The notes under the pieces are model-generated. The model had not been told where the DNA came from. It did no database searches and was given only the letters and a program-made list of their open reading frames with translations. This document shows positions 52,681-61,391 of a stretch of 64,000 nucleotides of DNA, piece after piece. Positions within the stretch are counted from its first letter, which is position 1, and every line of letters starts with the position of its first letter. Both the position numbers and the translations under genes were made by a program. The stretch comes from Streptomyces purpureus (GTDB taxonomy: Bacteria; Actinomycetota; Actinomycetes; Streptomycetales; Streptomycetaceae). The stretch covers positions 215,116 through 279,115 of the forward strand of contig NZ_BMQQ01000003.1 of the NCBI RefSeq assembly GCF_014648195.1, written 5' to 3'.

Positions 52681-52778
52681 GCAGCTGTCATCTGTCAGCC
52701 GTAATCCATCAGTCGTGATCTGTCAGCCGTGATCCGTCAGTCCTGAACTGTCATCGGTGATCCGTCAGTCGTCATCCG
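52681..52778. repeat. Seven 14-bp tandem repeats after fadD
   Basis: From 2 bp after the stop codon the sequence reads in seven units of exactly 14 bp with consensus TCAGYCGTGATCYG: GCAGCTGTCATCTG, TCAGCCGTAATCCA, TCAGTCGTGATCTG, TCAGCCGTGATCCG, TCAGTCCTGAACTG, TCATCGGTGATCCG and TCAGTCGTCATCCG. The last unit is also the left arm of the terminator that follows. Confidence 0.9.
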
Positions 52779-52800
52779 TCCACCGGGCGGATGACGACTG
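52766..52800. terminator. 13-bp bidirectional terminator
   Basis: CAGTCGTCATCCG pairs perfectly with CGGATGACGACTG over a 9-nt loop. It lies between convergent fadD and the large PAS-receiver gene, abutting the stop of the latter. Its left arm is the last of the 14-bp repeats. Confidence 0.85.
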
Positions 52801-55800
52801 TCAGTTGGTGCCGATCTTGGCGAGCAGATCCACGATCCGGGACTGGACCTCCGCGCTCGTCGAGCGTTCCGCGAGGAACAGCACCGTCTCGCCCGACGAC
52901 AGCTTCGGCAGCTCCGCCTCGTTGAGTCCGGCGGACGTGTAGACGACGAGCGGCGTGCGGTTCAACTGTCCGTTGGCCCGCAGCCAGTCGATGATTCCGG
53001 CGCGCCGACGGCGTACCTGCATGAGATCCATCACGACGAGGTTCGGCCGCATCTGCTGGGCGAGGGTCACCGCGTCGGCGTCGGCCCCGGCGCGGGCGAC
53101 CTGCATGCCGCGCCGTTCGAGGGTCGCCGTCAGCGCCGTGGCGATGTCGTCGTGTTCCTCGATGAGCAGGACCCGGGAGGGGTGCTGTTCGCTGTCGCGG
53201 GGGGCCAGGGCCTTGAGGAGGACGGCGGGGTCGGCGCCGTAGGCCGCCTCGCGGGTGGCCTGGCCGAGGCCGGCCGCGAGCAGTACGGGGACCTCGGCGG
53301 CGACCGCCGCCTGGCGCAGGGACTGGAGCGCGGTACGGGTGATGGGCCCGGTGAGCGGGTCGACGAACAGGGCCGCGGGGAACGCGGCGATCTGGGCGTC
53401 GACCTCCTCGCGGGAGTGCACGATCACCGGTCGGTAGCCGCGGTCGCTGAGGGCCTGCTGGGTGGCGACGTCCGGGGCGGGCCACACGAGGAGGCGGCGG
53501 GGGTTGTCCAGCGGCTCCGGGGGGAGTTCGTCGTCCACGGGCAGCGGCTGAGGCTTGTTGGTGACCTCGACCGCGCCGCCGGGGCCGTCCAGCGGCTCGG
53601 GGCCTTCGGGGCCGTCCTCGTCCGGGGCTCCTATGGCGTAGGCGCGGCCCTCGGGCGGCGTGGAGAGCAGGGGCTGCGGCGGGGTGGCCGGCTGGGGGTG
53701 GGGGCGCGCGGTGGTGTCCGGGGGCGTGGGGCGCTCGCCCTCGGGGGGTGCGGCGAGCTTGCGCCGTCGGCCGACGGGCGCGGTCTGCTGCTGGCCGGGC
53801 AACGGCGGTTGGGGGGCGAGCTGCTGGGCGAAGGGGACGCCCTGGCCGAGCGTACGGACGCTGAAGGCGCGGCCCTGGGTGGAGGTGACGTCGCCGGTGG
53901 GCGCCGGGTTCTCCGCGGGCAGGGGCTGCGGCTGGGGCCGCTGCGGGGTCGCCGCCGCCGTAGTGGGAGTGGGCGCGGGAGCCGGCGCCGGGGCGGGCTG
54001 GGGCTGTACGGGCGGCAGAGGCTGCGCGGCCGGGCGGCCCGCCGGTGCCGCGGGGGCGGCCGGGGCGAGGGGCGGCAGCGGATTCGGCACGGGATTCGGC
54101 AGGGGATTGGGCAGCGCGGGAGGCAGCGGTACGGAACCGGTCCCCCCGCGCGTCTCGCCAGGGGCCTCCTGCGCCGTAGGTGCCTGGGGCGCCTGCGGCT
54201 CCTGGGTGGCGAGTGCGGCGAGGCCGCCGCCGGTGGTGCCGGTGGTGCCGTTCTCGGCCCATTCGGGCGCGGGGGCGGGTGCGGGGGCGTCCGTACGGGC
54301 GCGGCGGCGTCCGGTCGGGGCGGGCAGCGGGTGCGGCTGCGGCGGGGTGTGGTCGGCGTCCGGCGCGGTGCGTACGGCGTCGTGGCGGCCTTCGTCGTCC
54401 GCCGTCGCCTCGGGGGCGCGGTCGGCGGCGGCGGGCGGCAGTGCGAACGGGCTGCGCGGCGCCTCGGCCTGTGCCGGTGAGGCGGCCGCGGGCCCGGCGG
54501 TGCCAAGGGCGCGGCGGGCGCGGCGGCCGGTGGGCTGGGGCTGGGCCTGCGGGTTCTCGGGCTGGGGCGGGGTGGCCGCGGCGGGGAGCGCGGGCAGGGC
54601 GCCGCCCTGGGGTTCGGGGCGGCGGGCGCGGCGGCCGGTGGGGGGTACGGGGTCGGTGGGTACGCCCTGCGGGGGCACGGTCTCGCCGAGTGCGGCCCGT
54701 CCCTGGGCGCCTTCGGCCGCGGTGACGACGGAGCCTTCGGCGGGGCGGGGGGCGTCTTCGGCGGGGCTGGGGCGGCCTCGGCGGCGGCCGGTGGGTTCGG
54801 CGGCCGGGGCGCCGGTGTTCTGGGCGGGGATGAGTTCGGGGGCGGGGGGCACGGCGTCGGCCGTCCGGCCCCGGCGGCGGCCGGTGGGCTCGCTGCCGCC
54901 CTCAGGGGCGACGGCGGGCTCCAGGAAGGCGTCGGTGGAGGCGCGCCGGGCGCGACGGCGTCCACCGCCGACGGTGGCGCCTGCGCTCGTACCCGCGACC
55001 GTGCCACCGTCCGTCGCCTGATCCCCGGCGGGGGAGCCGGAGCCGGGGCCGGTCTGCTGGGCGGGCAGGGCGGGGGTGTTGGCCTGGGCGGCGGCGGGGG
55101 CCGGCGGCGGGGTGACGGTCCCGGCGCCGCTGCCGAGCGGCACCTCCAGGACGTACGCGCTGCCGTTCATGCCGGGCACCTCGTGCGTCTGCAGGACGCC
55201 GCCGTGGGCCGTGACGATGCCGCGCACGATCGGTTCGTGGACGGGGTCGCCGCCCGCGTAGGGGCCGCGGACCTCGATCCGTACGACGTCGCCGCGCTGG
55301 GCGGCGGCGACGACGATCGTGGAGTCGGCGTATCCGCCGCCGGGTACGAGCTTGGCCTTGCCGGTGGAGTCGACGCCCGCGACGTCCGCGACGAGGTGGG
55401 CGAGTGCGGTCGAGAGCCGTGCCGCGTCGACCTCGGCCTCGATGGGCGGGGCGTGTACGGCGAACTGCGCGCGGCCGGGCCCGATCAGTTCGACGGCTCC
55501 TTCGATGCCGGCGCTGACGACGGCGTCGAGGAGGGTGAGGTCCTTGTGGAGTTCCTCGGCGCCGGAGTCGAGGCGCTGGTAGCCGAGGACGTTGTCGACG
55601 AGGGTGGTCATCCGGGCGTAGCCGGCGGCGAGGTGGTGGAGGACCTGGTTGGCCTCGGGCCAGAGCTGGCCGGCGTCGTCGGCGGCGAGGGTGCTGAGCT
55701 GGGCGCGCAGCTCCTCGAGGGGGCCGCGCAGCGATTCGCCGAGGACGGCGGTGAGCTGTTCGTGGCGGGCGGTGAGGGCGGCGTGGGCTTCGGCCTGTTG

Positions 55801-56703
55801 TTCCCGTTCGGCGCTGTGGCGTTCGCTCTTGTCGGCGAGTTCGGCCTTGTGGCGTTCGGTGAGGGCGGCGAGTTCGGCGGCGTGCTTCTCGGCCTGTTCC
55901 TCGTAGGGGCGCCGGTCGGTGAAGGTCATGACGGCGCCGACGAGCTGGTCGCCGTCGCGGACGGGTGCGGTGGTGAGGTCGACGGAGACCGGGGAGCCGT
56001 TCTTGGCCCACAGGACCTGGTTGCGTACGCGGTGCTTGCGGCCGGACTTGAGGGTGTCGGCGAGGGGGGATTCGTCGTACGGGAAGGGTTCGCCGTCGGC
56101 GCGGGAGTGGAGGATCAGCTGGTGCAGGGCCTGGCCGCCGAGGTCGCTGGCGCGGTAGCCGAGGATCTGGGCGGCGGCGGGGTTGACGAGGACGACGCGG
56201 CCGTCGGTGTCGGTGCCGACGACGCCTTCGGAGGCGGCGCGCAGGATCATCTCGGTCTGCCGCTGGGAGCGGGCGAGTTCGGCTTCGGTGTCGAGGGTGC
56301 CGGAAAGGTCGCGTACGACCAGCATGAGTAGTTCGTCGCCGGTGTAGCTGCTGTACGAGTCGTAGGCCTCGCGGCCGTCCTCGAGGTTGGCGCTGGTGAC
56401 TTCGACGGGGAATTCGCTGCCGTCGGTGCGGCGGGCGACCATGCGGGTGGGTTTGGTGCGGCCTTGGTCGTCGGCGCCTTCGGGGCGGCGCATGGAGCCG
56501 GGGATGAGGCGGGAGTCGAAGGCGGGGAGGAGGTCGAGCAGTCCGCGGCCGACGAGTGCCGTGCCGGGGGTCTCGAACATGCCGAGGGCGATGGTGTTGG
56601 CGTTGACGACCGTGCCGTTGCAGTTGACGAGGACGAGCCCGTCGGGGAGGGCGTCGAGTATGGCTGCGAGGCGAGCAGCGCCTCGGGATGGCCTGCTGCT
56701 CAC
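52801..56703 (-). CDS. Large PAS/histidine-kinase-like protein with two receiver-like domains
   Basis: This 1300-residue protein is a hybrid-sensor relative. Residues about 8-120 and 155-285 are PAS domains (DALPDGLVLVNCNG; ILRAASEGVVGTDTDGRVVLVNPAA). A coiled coil follows at 290-355. The kinase-like core (about 355-525) reads LGESLRGPLEELRAQ where SHELRTPL is expected, so the phospho-His is replaced by Glu, and the ATPase N-box lacks its Asn. A Pro/Ala-rich linker of roughly 540 residues (525-1065) follows. It has repeated TGRRxRR motifs and leads to two receiver-like domains. The last (about 1174-1300) has VVMDLM with a likely Asp but ERS at the Lys position. GTG at 56703 follows GGGAGGAAG. 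Confidence 0.85.
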   Translation of the reverse strand: MSSRPSRGAARLAAILDALPDGLVLVNCNGTVVNANTIALGMFETPGTALVGRGLLDLLPAFDSRLIPGSMRRPEGADDQGRTKPTRMVARRTDGSEFPVEVTSANLEDGREAYDSYSSYTGDELLMLVVRDLSGTLDTEAELARSQRQTEMILRAASEGVVGTDTDGRVVLVNPAAAQILGYRASDLGGQALHQLILHSRADGEPFPYDESPLADTLKSGRKHRVRNQVLWAKNGSPVSVDLTTAPVRDGDQLVGAVMTFTDRRPYEEQAEKHAAELAALTERHKAELADKSERHSAEREQQAEAHAALTARHEQLTAVLGESLRGPLEELRAQLSTLAADDAGQLWPEANQVLHHLAAGYARMTTLVDNVLGYQRLDSGAEELHKDLTLLDAVVSAGIEGAVELIGPGRAQFAVHAPPIEAEVDAARLSTALAHLVADVAGVDSTGKAKLVPGGGYADSTIVVAAAQRGDVVRIEVRGPYAGGDPVHEPIVRGIVTAHGGVLQTHEVPGMNGSAYVLEVPLGSGAGTVTPPPAPAAAQANTPALPAQQTGPGSGSPAGDQATDGGTVAGTSAGATVGGGRRRARRASTDAFLEPAVAPEGGSEPTGRRRGRTADAVPPAPELIPAQNTGAPAAEPTGRRRGRPSPAEDAPRPAEGSVVTAAEGAQGRAALGETVPPQGVPTDPVPPTGRRARRPEPQGGALPALPAAATPPQPENPQAQPQPTGRRARRALGTAGPAAASPAQAEAPRSPFALPPAAADRAPEATADDEGRHDAVRTAPDADHTPPQPHPLPAPTGRRRARTDAPAPAPAPEWAENGTTGTTGGGLAALATQEPQAPQAPTAQEAPGETRGGTGSVPLPPALPNPLPNPVPNPLPPLAPAAPAAPAGRPAAQPLPPVQPQPAPAPAPAPTPTTAAATPQRPQPQPLPAENPAPTGDVTSTQGRAFSVRTLGQGVPFAQQLAPQPPLPGQQQTAPVGRRRKLAAPPEGERPTPPDTTARPHPQPATPPQPLLSTPPEGRAYAIGAPDEDGPEGPEPLDGPGGAVEVTNKPQPLPVDDELPPEPLDNPRRLLVWPAPDVATQQALSDRGYRPVIVHSREEVDAQIAAFPAALFVDPLTGPITRTALQSLRQAAVAAEVPVLLAAGLGQATREAAYGADPAVLLKALAPRDSEQHPSRVLLIEEHDDIATALTATLERRGMQVARAGADADAVTLAQQMRPNLVVMDLMQVRRRRAGIIDWLRANGQLNRTPLVVYTSAGLNEAELPKLSSGETVLFLAERSTSAEVQSRIVDLLAKIGTN

Positions 56704-56945
56704 GACGACGCTTCCTCCCTGACCTACTGCATCTTGCGGACGGCCGGCCCCATCTTGCCCCTCGGGCCGCAGCCTGTCACTGAAGGAGTCTAAGGGCAGG
56801 GCGGGGGCGTGCGACGGTGGATGAGGGGGAGCTCTCACCAATGTTCTGTGCACGCGGCGCACGCCTTGGGCACGTGACCTGCGCGTATGACGGAGCCGGA
56901 CGGACCTGGGGCCTTGCTTGGCGCTTGGCCGGGTCCGGTGGCGGT

Positions 56946-57383
56946 TCAGCGGCTGAGGATGGGCAGGACGGGCTGGAGCTTCTCCCAGCGGTCGACCTCG
57001 CAGCCGTCGGTGCGGCTGAAGTGGGCCTCGATGGTCCGTCCCTGCCAGGTGCCGGTGACGTGGGCGGTGGCGGGTCCGCCGTACATCTGGGTGCACATCT
57101 GGTCCTGCGGCAGCGGTGCGAAGGGGTCTTCGTTCTGCTGGGCGAGCTCGTCGAGGCGGGCGCAGGCGGCCTTGGCGGCGGGGTGGTTCCCCTCCGGGGT
57201 GGTGCCGCACGTCAGCTCGAAGGTTCCGTCGGCGTTCGCGTACCCGGTCTTGGAGACGGTCACGGTGAGGGAGTCCTCGGCCGGGGCCAGCAGGGGTGGC
57301 AGGGGCAGTGCGGTGGCCGTGGCGGGGGTGAGGGTGAGGGCGGCGAGGGATCCGGCGGTGGTGAGGGCGAGACGGCGCAGCAT
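56946..57383 (-). CDS. SSI-family subtilisin/serine protease inhibitor
   Basis: The 145-residue secreted protein has a signal peptide (LALTTAGSLAALTLTPATATA) and a mature Streptomyces subtilisin inhibitor domain with four conserved cysteines (LTCGTTPEG, KAACARL, QMCTQMYGGP, DGCEVDR). The reactive-site loop reads CTQM-YGGP, putting Met at P1 as in classical SSI, so subtilisin/chymotrypsin-type targets are expected. The end (LQPVLPILSR) is slightly unusual compared with SSI's FAF terminus. SSI proteins regulate extracellular proteases during development. The gene is monocistronic and minus-strand, and the tRNA genes follow it on the other strand. Confidence 0.9.
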   Translation of the reverse strand: MLRRLALTTAGSLAALTLTPATATALPLPPLLAPAEDSLTVTVSKTGYANADGTFELTCGTTPEGNHPAAKAACARLDELAQQNEDPFAPLPQDQMCTQMYGGPATAHVTGTWQGRTIEAHFSRTDGCEVDRWEKLQPVLPILSR

Positions 57384-57688
57384 GAGAACTCCCGGGGGCG
57401 GAGCGGATACGGGTGGTGCCGGTGGTACGGCTCCGGGGAGGGCGCCCGGAACTCCGACACGTCTAACGCTCCGCACGGCGGTGCGTTGCGCAAGCCGGCC
57501 GCCTCCGGCGGGGTGGGTCGGGGGCGGGTCCGGGCGCCGCAGGTGGGGCCGGGTGGAGGGTGGGCCGGGGCGGGGGAAAGGTCTTTGCCCTGCGGGCGGG
57601 GTGCCTAGTACCGTGGGGTGCGATTGGTGGCATCCCACCCGGCTGTGTCATCATCTGCACGCACCACTCGCGCTCGCGCGGGTGTGCT
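57384..57688. other. Gene-free divergent spacer before tRNA-Ser(GCT)
   Basis: A 305-bp region separates the SSI gene (minus) from tRNA-Ser (plus). The left part must hold the SSI promoter. The right part contains the tRNA promoter candidate at 57584-57611. The G-rich middle (57490-57580) has no recognised element. Confidence 0.5.
57584..57611 (+). promoter_or_regulatory. Promoter candidate of tRNA-Ser(GCT)
   Basis: TTTGCC and TAGTAC are separated by 16 bp, about 78 bp before the tRNA. This is a plausible housekeeping promoter, unproven. Confidence 0.35.
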
Positions 57689-57779
57689 GGAGGCGTCGCC
57701 TAGTCCGGTCTATGGCGCCGCACTGCTAATGCGGTTTGGGTCTTAAAGCCCATCGAGGGTTCAAATCCCTCCGCCTCCG
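57689..57779 (+). tRNA. tRNA-Ser (anticodon GCT)
   Basis: A complete class II tRNA of 91 nt: acceptor GGAGGCG/CGCCTCC with discriminator G, anticodon stem-loop CCGCA-CTGCTAA-TGCGG, a long variable arm around TTTGGGTCTTAAAGCCCA and the T-arm GAGGGTTCAAATCCCTC. A strong terminator follows at 57790. Confidence 0.97.
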
Positions 57780-57789
57780 CGCATGATCA

Positions 57790-57821
57790 CCGAAGCCCCG
57801 GCCTCACGGCCGGGGCTTCGG
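57790..57821 (+). terminator. 13-bp terminator hairpin of tRNA-Ser(GCT)
   Basis: CCGAAGCCCCGGC pairs perfectly with GCCGGGGCTTCGG over CTCACG, 10 bp past the tRNA end. Confidence 0.85.
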
Positions 57822-58021
57822 TCGTTCCCGGGATCCTGTCGGGTCGCTCTTTCGGGGGATCCGCCGCGTCCGGATGACGCCCGGGTCTGGGCGCCGAAAG
57901 TGCCCAGGATGGCGTTTCCGCAGGTCAGGGGTGGTTTGGGGAATGGATTTCGCGTCACGGCGCAGGTCATGTAATGTTGTTCCCGCAACGCCGACCGGCA
58001 AGAAAACGCCGGGAAGCACAA

Positions 58022-58094
58022 GCACTCGTAGCTTAACGGATAGAGCATCTGACTACGGATCAGAAGGTTGCAGGTTCGAATCCTGCCGAGTGCA
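58022..58094 (+). tRNA. tRNA-Arg (anticodon ACG)
   Basis: A complete 73-nt tRNA: acceptor GCACTCG/CGAGTGC with discriminator A, anticodon stem-loop TCTGA-CTACGGA-TCAGA and T-arm GCAGGTTCGAATCCTGC. It is read separately from tRNA-Ser(GCT), which has its own terminator. Confidence 0.97.
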
Positions 58095-58102
58095 CAGCCT
58101 GA

Positions 58103-58130
58103 GAGGCCCCCGGAGAAATCCGGGGGCCTC
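58103..58130 (+). terminator. 11-bp terminator hairpin of tRNA-Arg
   Basis: GAGGCCCCCGG pairs perfectly with CCGGGGGCCTC over AGAAAT and is followed by TT. It lies 8 bp past the tRNA. Confidence 0.85.
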
Positions 58131-58161
58131 TTGCGTTTGGGGTGAGTGGGAGGCTGGTCGG

Positions 58162-59028
58162 GTGGGACGTGGAGTGTGGGGGTGTCGGGGGCTCAGGTGG
58201 GGTGAGGGTGCGCCTGTGTTGCAGTGGGAGGGCGGGCGGGGGTCCCGGCTGGAGTACGGGCAGGTGGTCGCGTTCCGGGGCGTCGGGGAGCGGGTGTGTC
58301 TCGGGGTGCGGGGGCGGGGGTGTCCCTTCGGGGCTGTCGTCGGGGGGCGGAGCACCGGTGGGCAGTGTGAGGAGTGTGCGCGGCTGGATCGGTCGCGGTC
58401 CGTGGCGGCGGACACGCTGGTCGATGATCCGCGGACGTACCGGGTGTATCTGGCGTGGTTCGGGCCCGGCATGGTCAAGGTGGGGATCACGGCCGAGGAG
58501 CGTGGGGCGGCGCGGCTGCTGGAGCAGGGGGCCGTTGTGTTCGGCTGGCTGGGTCGGGGGCCGTTGATGGCAGCGCGGCGGACCGAGGAGCTGCTGCGGC
58601 ATGCGCTGGGGGTGCCGGACCGGATTCCGTACGCGCGTAAGCGGGCCGTACGGGCGGTGCTGCCCGGGCCTGGGGAGCGGCGGCGGGAGGTCGAGGAGCT
58701 GTACGGGCGGGCCGTGGGGCTGGCGGGGTGGGCGGAGACGCTGGAGGTGCTTGAGCTGGGGGTCGTCGATCATGCCGGGGTGTTCGGTCTGGACGCGGTG
58801 ACGGGTGTGGACGGGGTGGTCACCGAGCTGGTCGACGACGGGTCCGTCGTGGGGGAGCTCGTCGCGGCGGCGGGTCCCGATCTGCATCTCGTCGCCGGGG
58901 GCGGGCGGCGGCTGGTCCTGGACACCCGGCTGATGGCCGGGTGGGGGCTGGTGGCGGCCGGGGCCGGCGACGGGGTGTCCGTGCCGGTGAAGGCGGTGGC
59001 CCCCGGGGTGCAGGGCGGGCTGTTCTAG
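58162..59028 (+). CDS. DUF2797-family protein
   Basis: The 288-residue product matches the actinobacterial DUF2797 layout: CLGVRGRGCPFGAVVGGRSTGGQCEECARLDRS is a Cys-rich motif that may bind a metal, and VYLAWFGPGMVKVGITAEERGAARLLEQGAVVF is the core resembling a GIY-YIG nuclease-like fold. Function is unknown. The start is uncertain: GTG at 58162 follows GGGAGG, another in-frame GTG is at 58174, and the frame stays open upstream through the tRNA-Arg. Adjacent to two tRNA genes, the location is interesting but not informative about function. Confidence 0.78.
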   Translation: MGRGVWGCRGLRWGEGAPVLQWEGGRGSRLEYGQVVAFRGVGERVCLGVRGRGCPFGAVVGGRSTGGQCEECARLDRSRSVAADTLVDDPRTYRVYLAWFGPGMVKVGITAEERGAARLLEQGAVVFGWLGRGPLMAARRTEELLRHALGVPDRIPYARKRAVRAVLPGPGERRREVEELYGRAVGLAGWAETLEVLELGVVDHAGVFGLDAVTGVDGVVTELVDDGSVVGELVAAAGPDLHLVAGGGRRLVLDTRLMAGWGLVAAGAGDGVSVPVKAVAPGVQGGLF

Positions 59029-59168
59029 CGGCGCCGGCCCGGTCCGGCGGATGGTCCGGTGTGGCCCGGTCCGGTCCAGCGGCCGGTCCGGTCCAGGGCG
59101 GCCGGTCCCGGAACTTTGTTTCCTTCGGCGCTGGACAGGGGGCGCGGGCGCGGCGGAGGGTGATCCAC

Positions 59169-59504
59169 ATGAGCGACGATCTCGTGCGCGGACTTGAACC
59201 GCCGTACTACACCGTGGTGTTCACCTCCCACCTCGAAGGCGATGCCCCCGGCTACGCGGAGACCGCGGACCGGATGGATGAGCTGGTCAAGGAGGTGCCC
59301 GGGTTCCTGGGGCAGGAGTCGGCCCGGGTGCCCGGCGGGCTCGGCATCACCGTCGGGTACTTCCGTGACGAGGAGGCCATCGCGGTCTGGCAGCGCAATC
59401 TGGAGCATCAGGCCGCGCAGCGGCGGGGGCGGCAGGAGTGGTACCGGCGCTACAGCATTCACGTCGCCAAGGTGGAGCGGAGCTATGACTTCGAGCGGGA
59501 GTGA
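59169..59504 (+). CDS. Antibiotic-biosynthesis-monooxygenase-like (ABM) domain protein
   Basis: The 111-residue protein is a dimeric alpha/beta ferredoxin-like ABM domain: YYTVVFTSHLEGDAPGYAETADRMDELVKEVPGFLGQESAR and AVWQRNLEHQAAQRRGRQEWYRRYSIHVAKVERSYDF. Such domains occur in small monooxygenases, heme-degrading enzymes and catalytically inert proteins; the heme-degrading IsdG Asn-Trp-His triad is not clear. The ATG at 59169 follows GGAGGGTGATCC. The gene overlaps the start of the amidohydrolase by 20 bp, so they are translated as a pair. Confidence 0.86.
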   Translation: MSDDLVRGLEPPYYTVVFTSHLEGDAPGYAETADRMDELVKEVPGFLGQESARVPGGLGITVGYFRDEEAIAVWQRNLEHQAAQRRGRQEWYRRYSIHVAKVERSYDFERE

Positions 59505-60468
59505 CGGGACGGATGGGGGTGACGGGACTGACAGGCGCGAAGGGCGCGAGGGACGCGAGGCGGAGGACGTACGGGCGTTCTGTGCCGGGCTGGGGATTCC
59601 CGGGCTGATCGACGTCCACACCCACTTCATGCCCGAGCGGGTCCTGGACAAGGTGTGGGCGTACTTCGACGCGGTCGGGCCGCTGACCGGCATGGAGTGG
59701 CCCATCACCTACCGCGAGGAGGAGGACCGCCGGGTCGAGATCCTGCGCGGGTTCGGGGTGCTGCGCTTCACCTCGATGCTCTACCCGCACAAGCCCGGCA
59801 TGGCGCGCTGGCTGAACGGCTGGGCGGCGGCTTTCGCGGCCCGTACGCCCGACTGTCTGCACACCGCGACCCTCTACCCGGACGCCGACGCCACCTCGTA
59901 CGTGACGGAGGCGGTGGAGGCCGGGGCGCGGGTGTTCAAGTCGCATCTCCAGGTCGGTGAGTACGACCCCAACGACGGCCGTCTCGACGGCGCCTGGGGG
60001 GTGCTCGCGGACGCGGGTGTGCCGGTGGTCGTCCACTGCGGGTCGGGGCCGGCGCCCGGGAAGTACACGGGGCCTGGGCCGGTGGGGCGGCTGCTGGCGC
60101 GGTATCCGGGGCTGCGGCTGATCGTCGCCCACATGGGCATGCCGGAGTACACGGAGTTCCTGGATCTCGCGGAGCGGTATCCGCAGGTGCGGCTGGACAC
60201 GACGATGGCGTTCACCGACTTCGCCGAGCGGCTCGCGCCCTTCCCGGGCCGGGAGCGGGGGCGGTTGCGGGAGCTGGGCGGGCGGATCCTGCTGGGGAGC
60301 GACTTTCCGAACATTCCGTACGGGTACGTGCACCAGCTGCGGGCGCTGGAGCGGCTCGGGCTCGGGGAGGAGTGGCTGCGCGGGGTGTGTCACGGCAACG
60401 CCCACGCGCTGTTCGGGCCGCCGGACGCCGTGCCGGCGTCCCGGAGGACCGGTTCCGGGGATTCTTAG
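59485..60468 (+). CDS. Amidohydrolase-2 family metal-dependent hydrolase
   Basis: The 327-residue TIM-barrel hydrolase has the metal-binding GLIDVHTHFMPERV, further ligand histidines in VVVHCGSGPAPGKY and LIVAHMGMPEY, and the late Asp in ILLGSDFPNIPYG. This is the amidohydrolase-2 subgroup (decarboxylases and lactonases such as ACMSD or LigI). The N-terminal 30 residues are Gly/Asp/Arg-rich (SGSDGTDGGDGTDRREGREG) and follow the overlap with the ABM gene, perhaps a junction by-product. Substrate is unknown. A response regulator follows 55 bp later and is probably separate. Confidence 0.9.
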   Translation: MTSSGSDGTDGGDGTDRREGREGREAEDVRAFCAGLGIPGLIDVHTHFMPERVLDKVWAYFDAVGPLTGMEWPITYREEEDRRVEILRGFGVLRFTSMLYPHKPGMARWLNGWAAAFAARTPDCLHTATLYPDADATSYVTEAVEAGARVFKSHLQVGEYDPNDGRLDGAWGVLADAGVPVVVHCGSGPAPGKYTGPGPVGRLLARYPGLRLIVAHMGMPEYTEFLDLAERYPQVRLDTTMAFTDFAERLAPFPGRERGRLRELGGRILLGSDFPNIPYGYVHQLRALERLGLGEEWLRGVCHGNAHALFGPPDAVPASRRTGSGDS

Positions 60469-60523
60469 GGAAATCACAGACTCGGGAAAGGGTCTTCTCA
60501 GCCTGCCGTTCCAGCGTGGTGGT

Positions 60524-61264
60524 ATGACCACGACCTCGCCCCAGGGGCGTACCGATCTGCTCAGGCCCGACGGATCCGCCGTGCGGGTGCTCGTCGTGGA
60601 CGACGAGGCCTCGCTCGCCGAGCTGCTCTCCATGGCCCTGCGGTACGAGGGGTGGGAGGTGCGCAGCGCCGGTGACGGGGCCGGGGCGGTGCGTTCGGCG
60701 CGGGACTTCCGGCCGGACGTTGTCGTGATGGACGTGATGCTGCCGGACATGGACGGACCGGCGGTCCTCGGCCGGCTGCGGCGTGAACTGCCGGACGTGC
60801 GGGTGCTGTTCCTGACGGCGAAGGATGTCGTCGAGGGCCGGATCGCCGGGCTCACGGCGGGCGGCGGCGACTACGTCACCAAGCCGTTCAGCCTGGAGGA
60901 GGTCGTGGCGCGGCTGCGTGGGCTGATCCGGCGGACCGGGTCGGCGACGGCGGCGCGGGCCGGGTCGCTGCTGGCGGTCGGGGATCTGACGCTGGACGAG
61001 GACAGCCATGAGGTGACGCGGGGCGGGCGGTCGATCCATCTGACGGCGACCGAGTTCGAGCTGCTGCGCTATCTGATGCGTAATCCGCGGCGGGTGCTCA
61101 GCAAGGCGCAGATCCTGGACCGGGTGTGGTCGTACGACTTCGGCGGCCAGGCCAATGTGGTCGAGCTCTACATCTCGTATCTGCGGCGGAAGATCGACGC
61201 GGGCCGGTCGCCGATGATCCACACCCGGCGGGGGGCCGGATATCTGATCAAGCCTGGTGAGTAG
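60524..61264 (+). CDS. OmpR-family response regulator
   Basis: The 246-residue regulator has a receiver domain (LVVDDEASLAELLSMAL acidic pocket, phospho-Asp in VVMDVMLPDMDG, Lys in YVTKPFSLEE). The C-terminal winged-helix DNA-binding domain reads HLTATEFELLRYLMRNPRRVLSKAQILDRVW and RRGAGYLIKPGE. All phosphorelay residues are intact. In such operons the sensor kinase overlaps the regulator's stop, and here the overlapping GTG at 61257 starts only a 44-residue fragment. The regulator thus seems orphaned. The ATG at 60524 gives a normal length. Confidence 0.94.
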   Translation: MTTTSPQGRTDLLRPDGSAVRVLVVDDEASLAELLSMALRYEGWEVRSAGDGAGAVRSARDFRPDVVVMDVMLPDMDGPAVLGRLRRELPDVRVLFLTAKDVVEGRIAGLTAGGGDYVTKPFSLEEVVARLRGLIRRTGSATAARAGSLLAVGDLTLDEDSHEVTRGGRSIHLTATEFELLRYLMRNPRRVLSKAQILDRVWSYDFGGQANVVELYISYLRRKIDAGRSPMIHTRRGAGYLIKPGE

Positions 61265-61391
61265 CGGGCGCGGGCGGCGCTGGAGCTTGCGGACCTGGCT
61301 GGTGGTGTCGGCGGTCGCGCTGATCGCGGTGGTCGCGGCGCCACCCGGCCCGGCCCCCGCCCAGGCGGAAACACCAGCTCACAGCTGCTGA
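61257..61391 (+). pseudogene. Truncated sensor histidine kinase (N-terminal remnant)
   Basis: GTG at 61257 overlaps the regulator stop (GTGAGTAG), the usual coupling for the partner kinase. Its product starts SSGRGRRWSLRTWLVVSAVALIAVVAA, an N-terminal basic segment and first membrane helix typical of kinases. After about 28 codons it enters an abnormal Pro-rich run and stops at 61391. No HAMP, HisKA or ATPase domain follows. The deletion joins it to another reading frame at about 61364. Confidence 0.82.

Noticed and set aside
57874..58161. Upstream extension of the DUF2797 gene
   Set aside because: It would read through tRNA-Arg(ACG) and its terminator.
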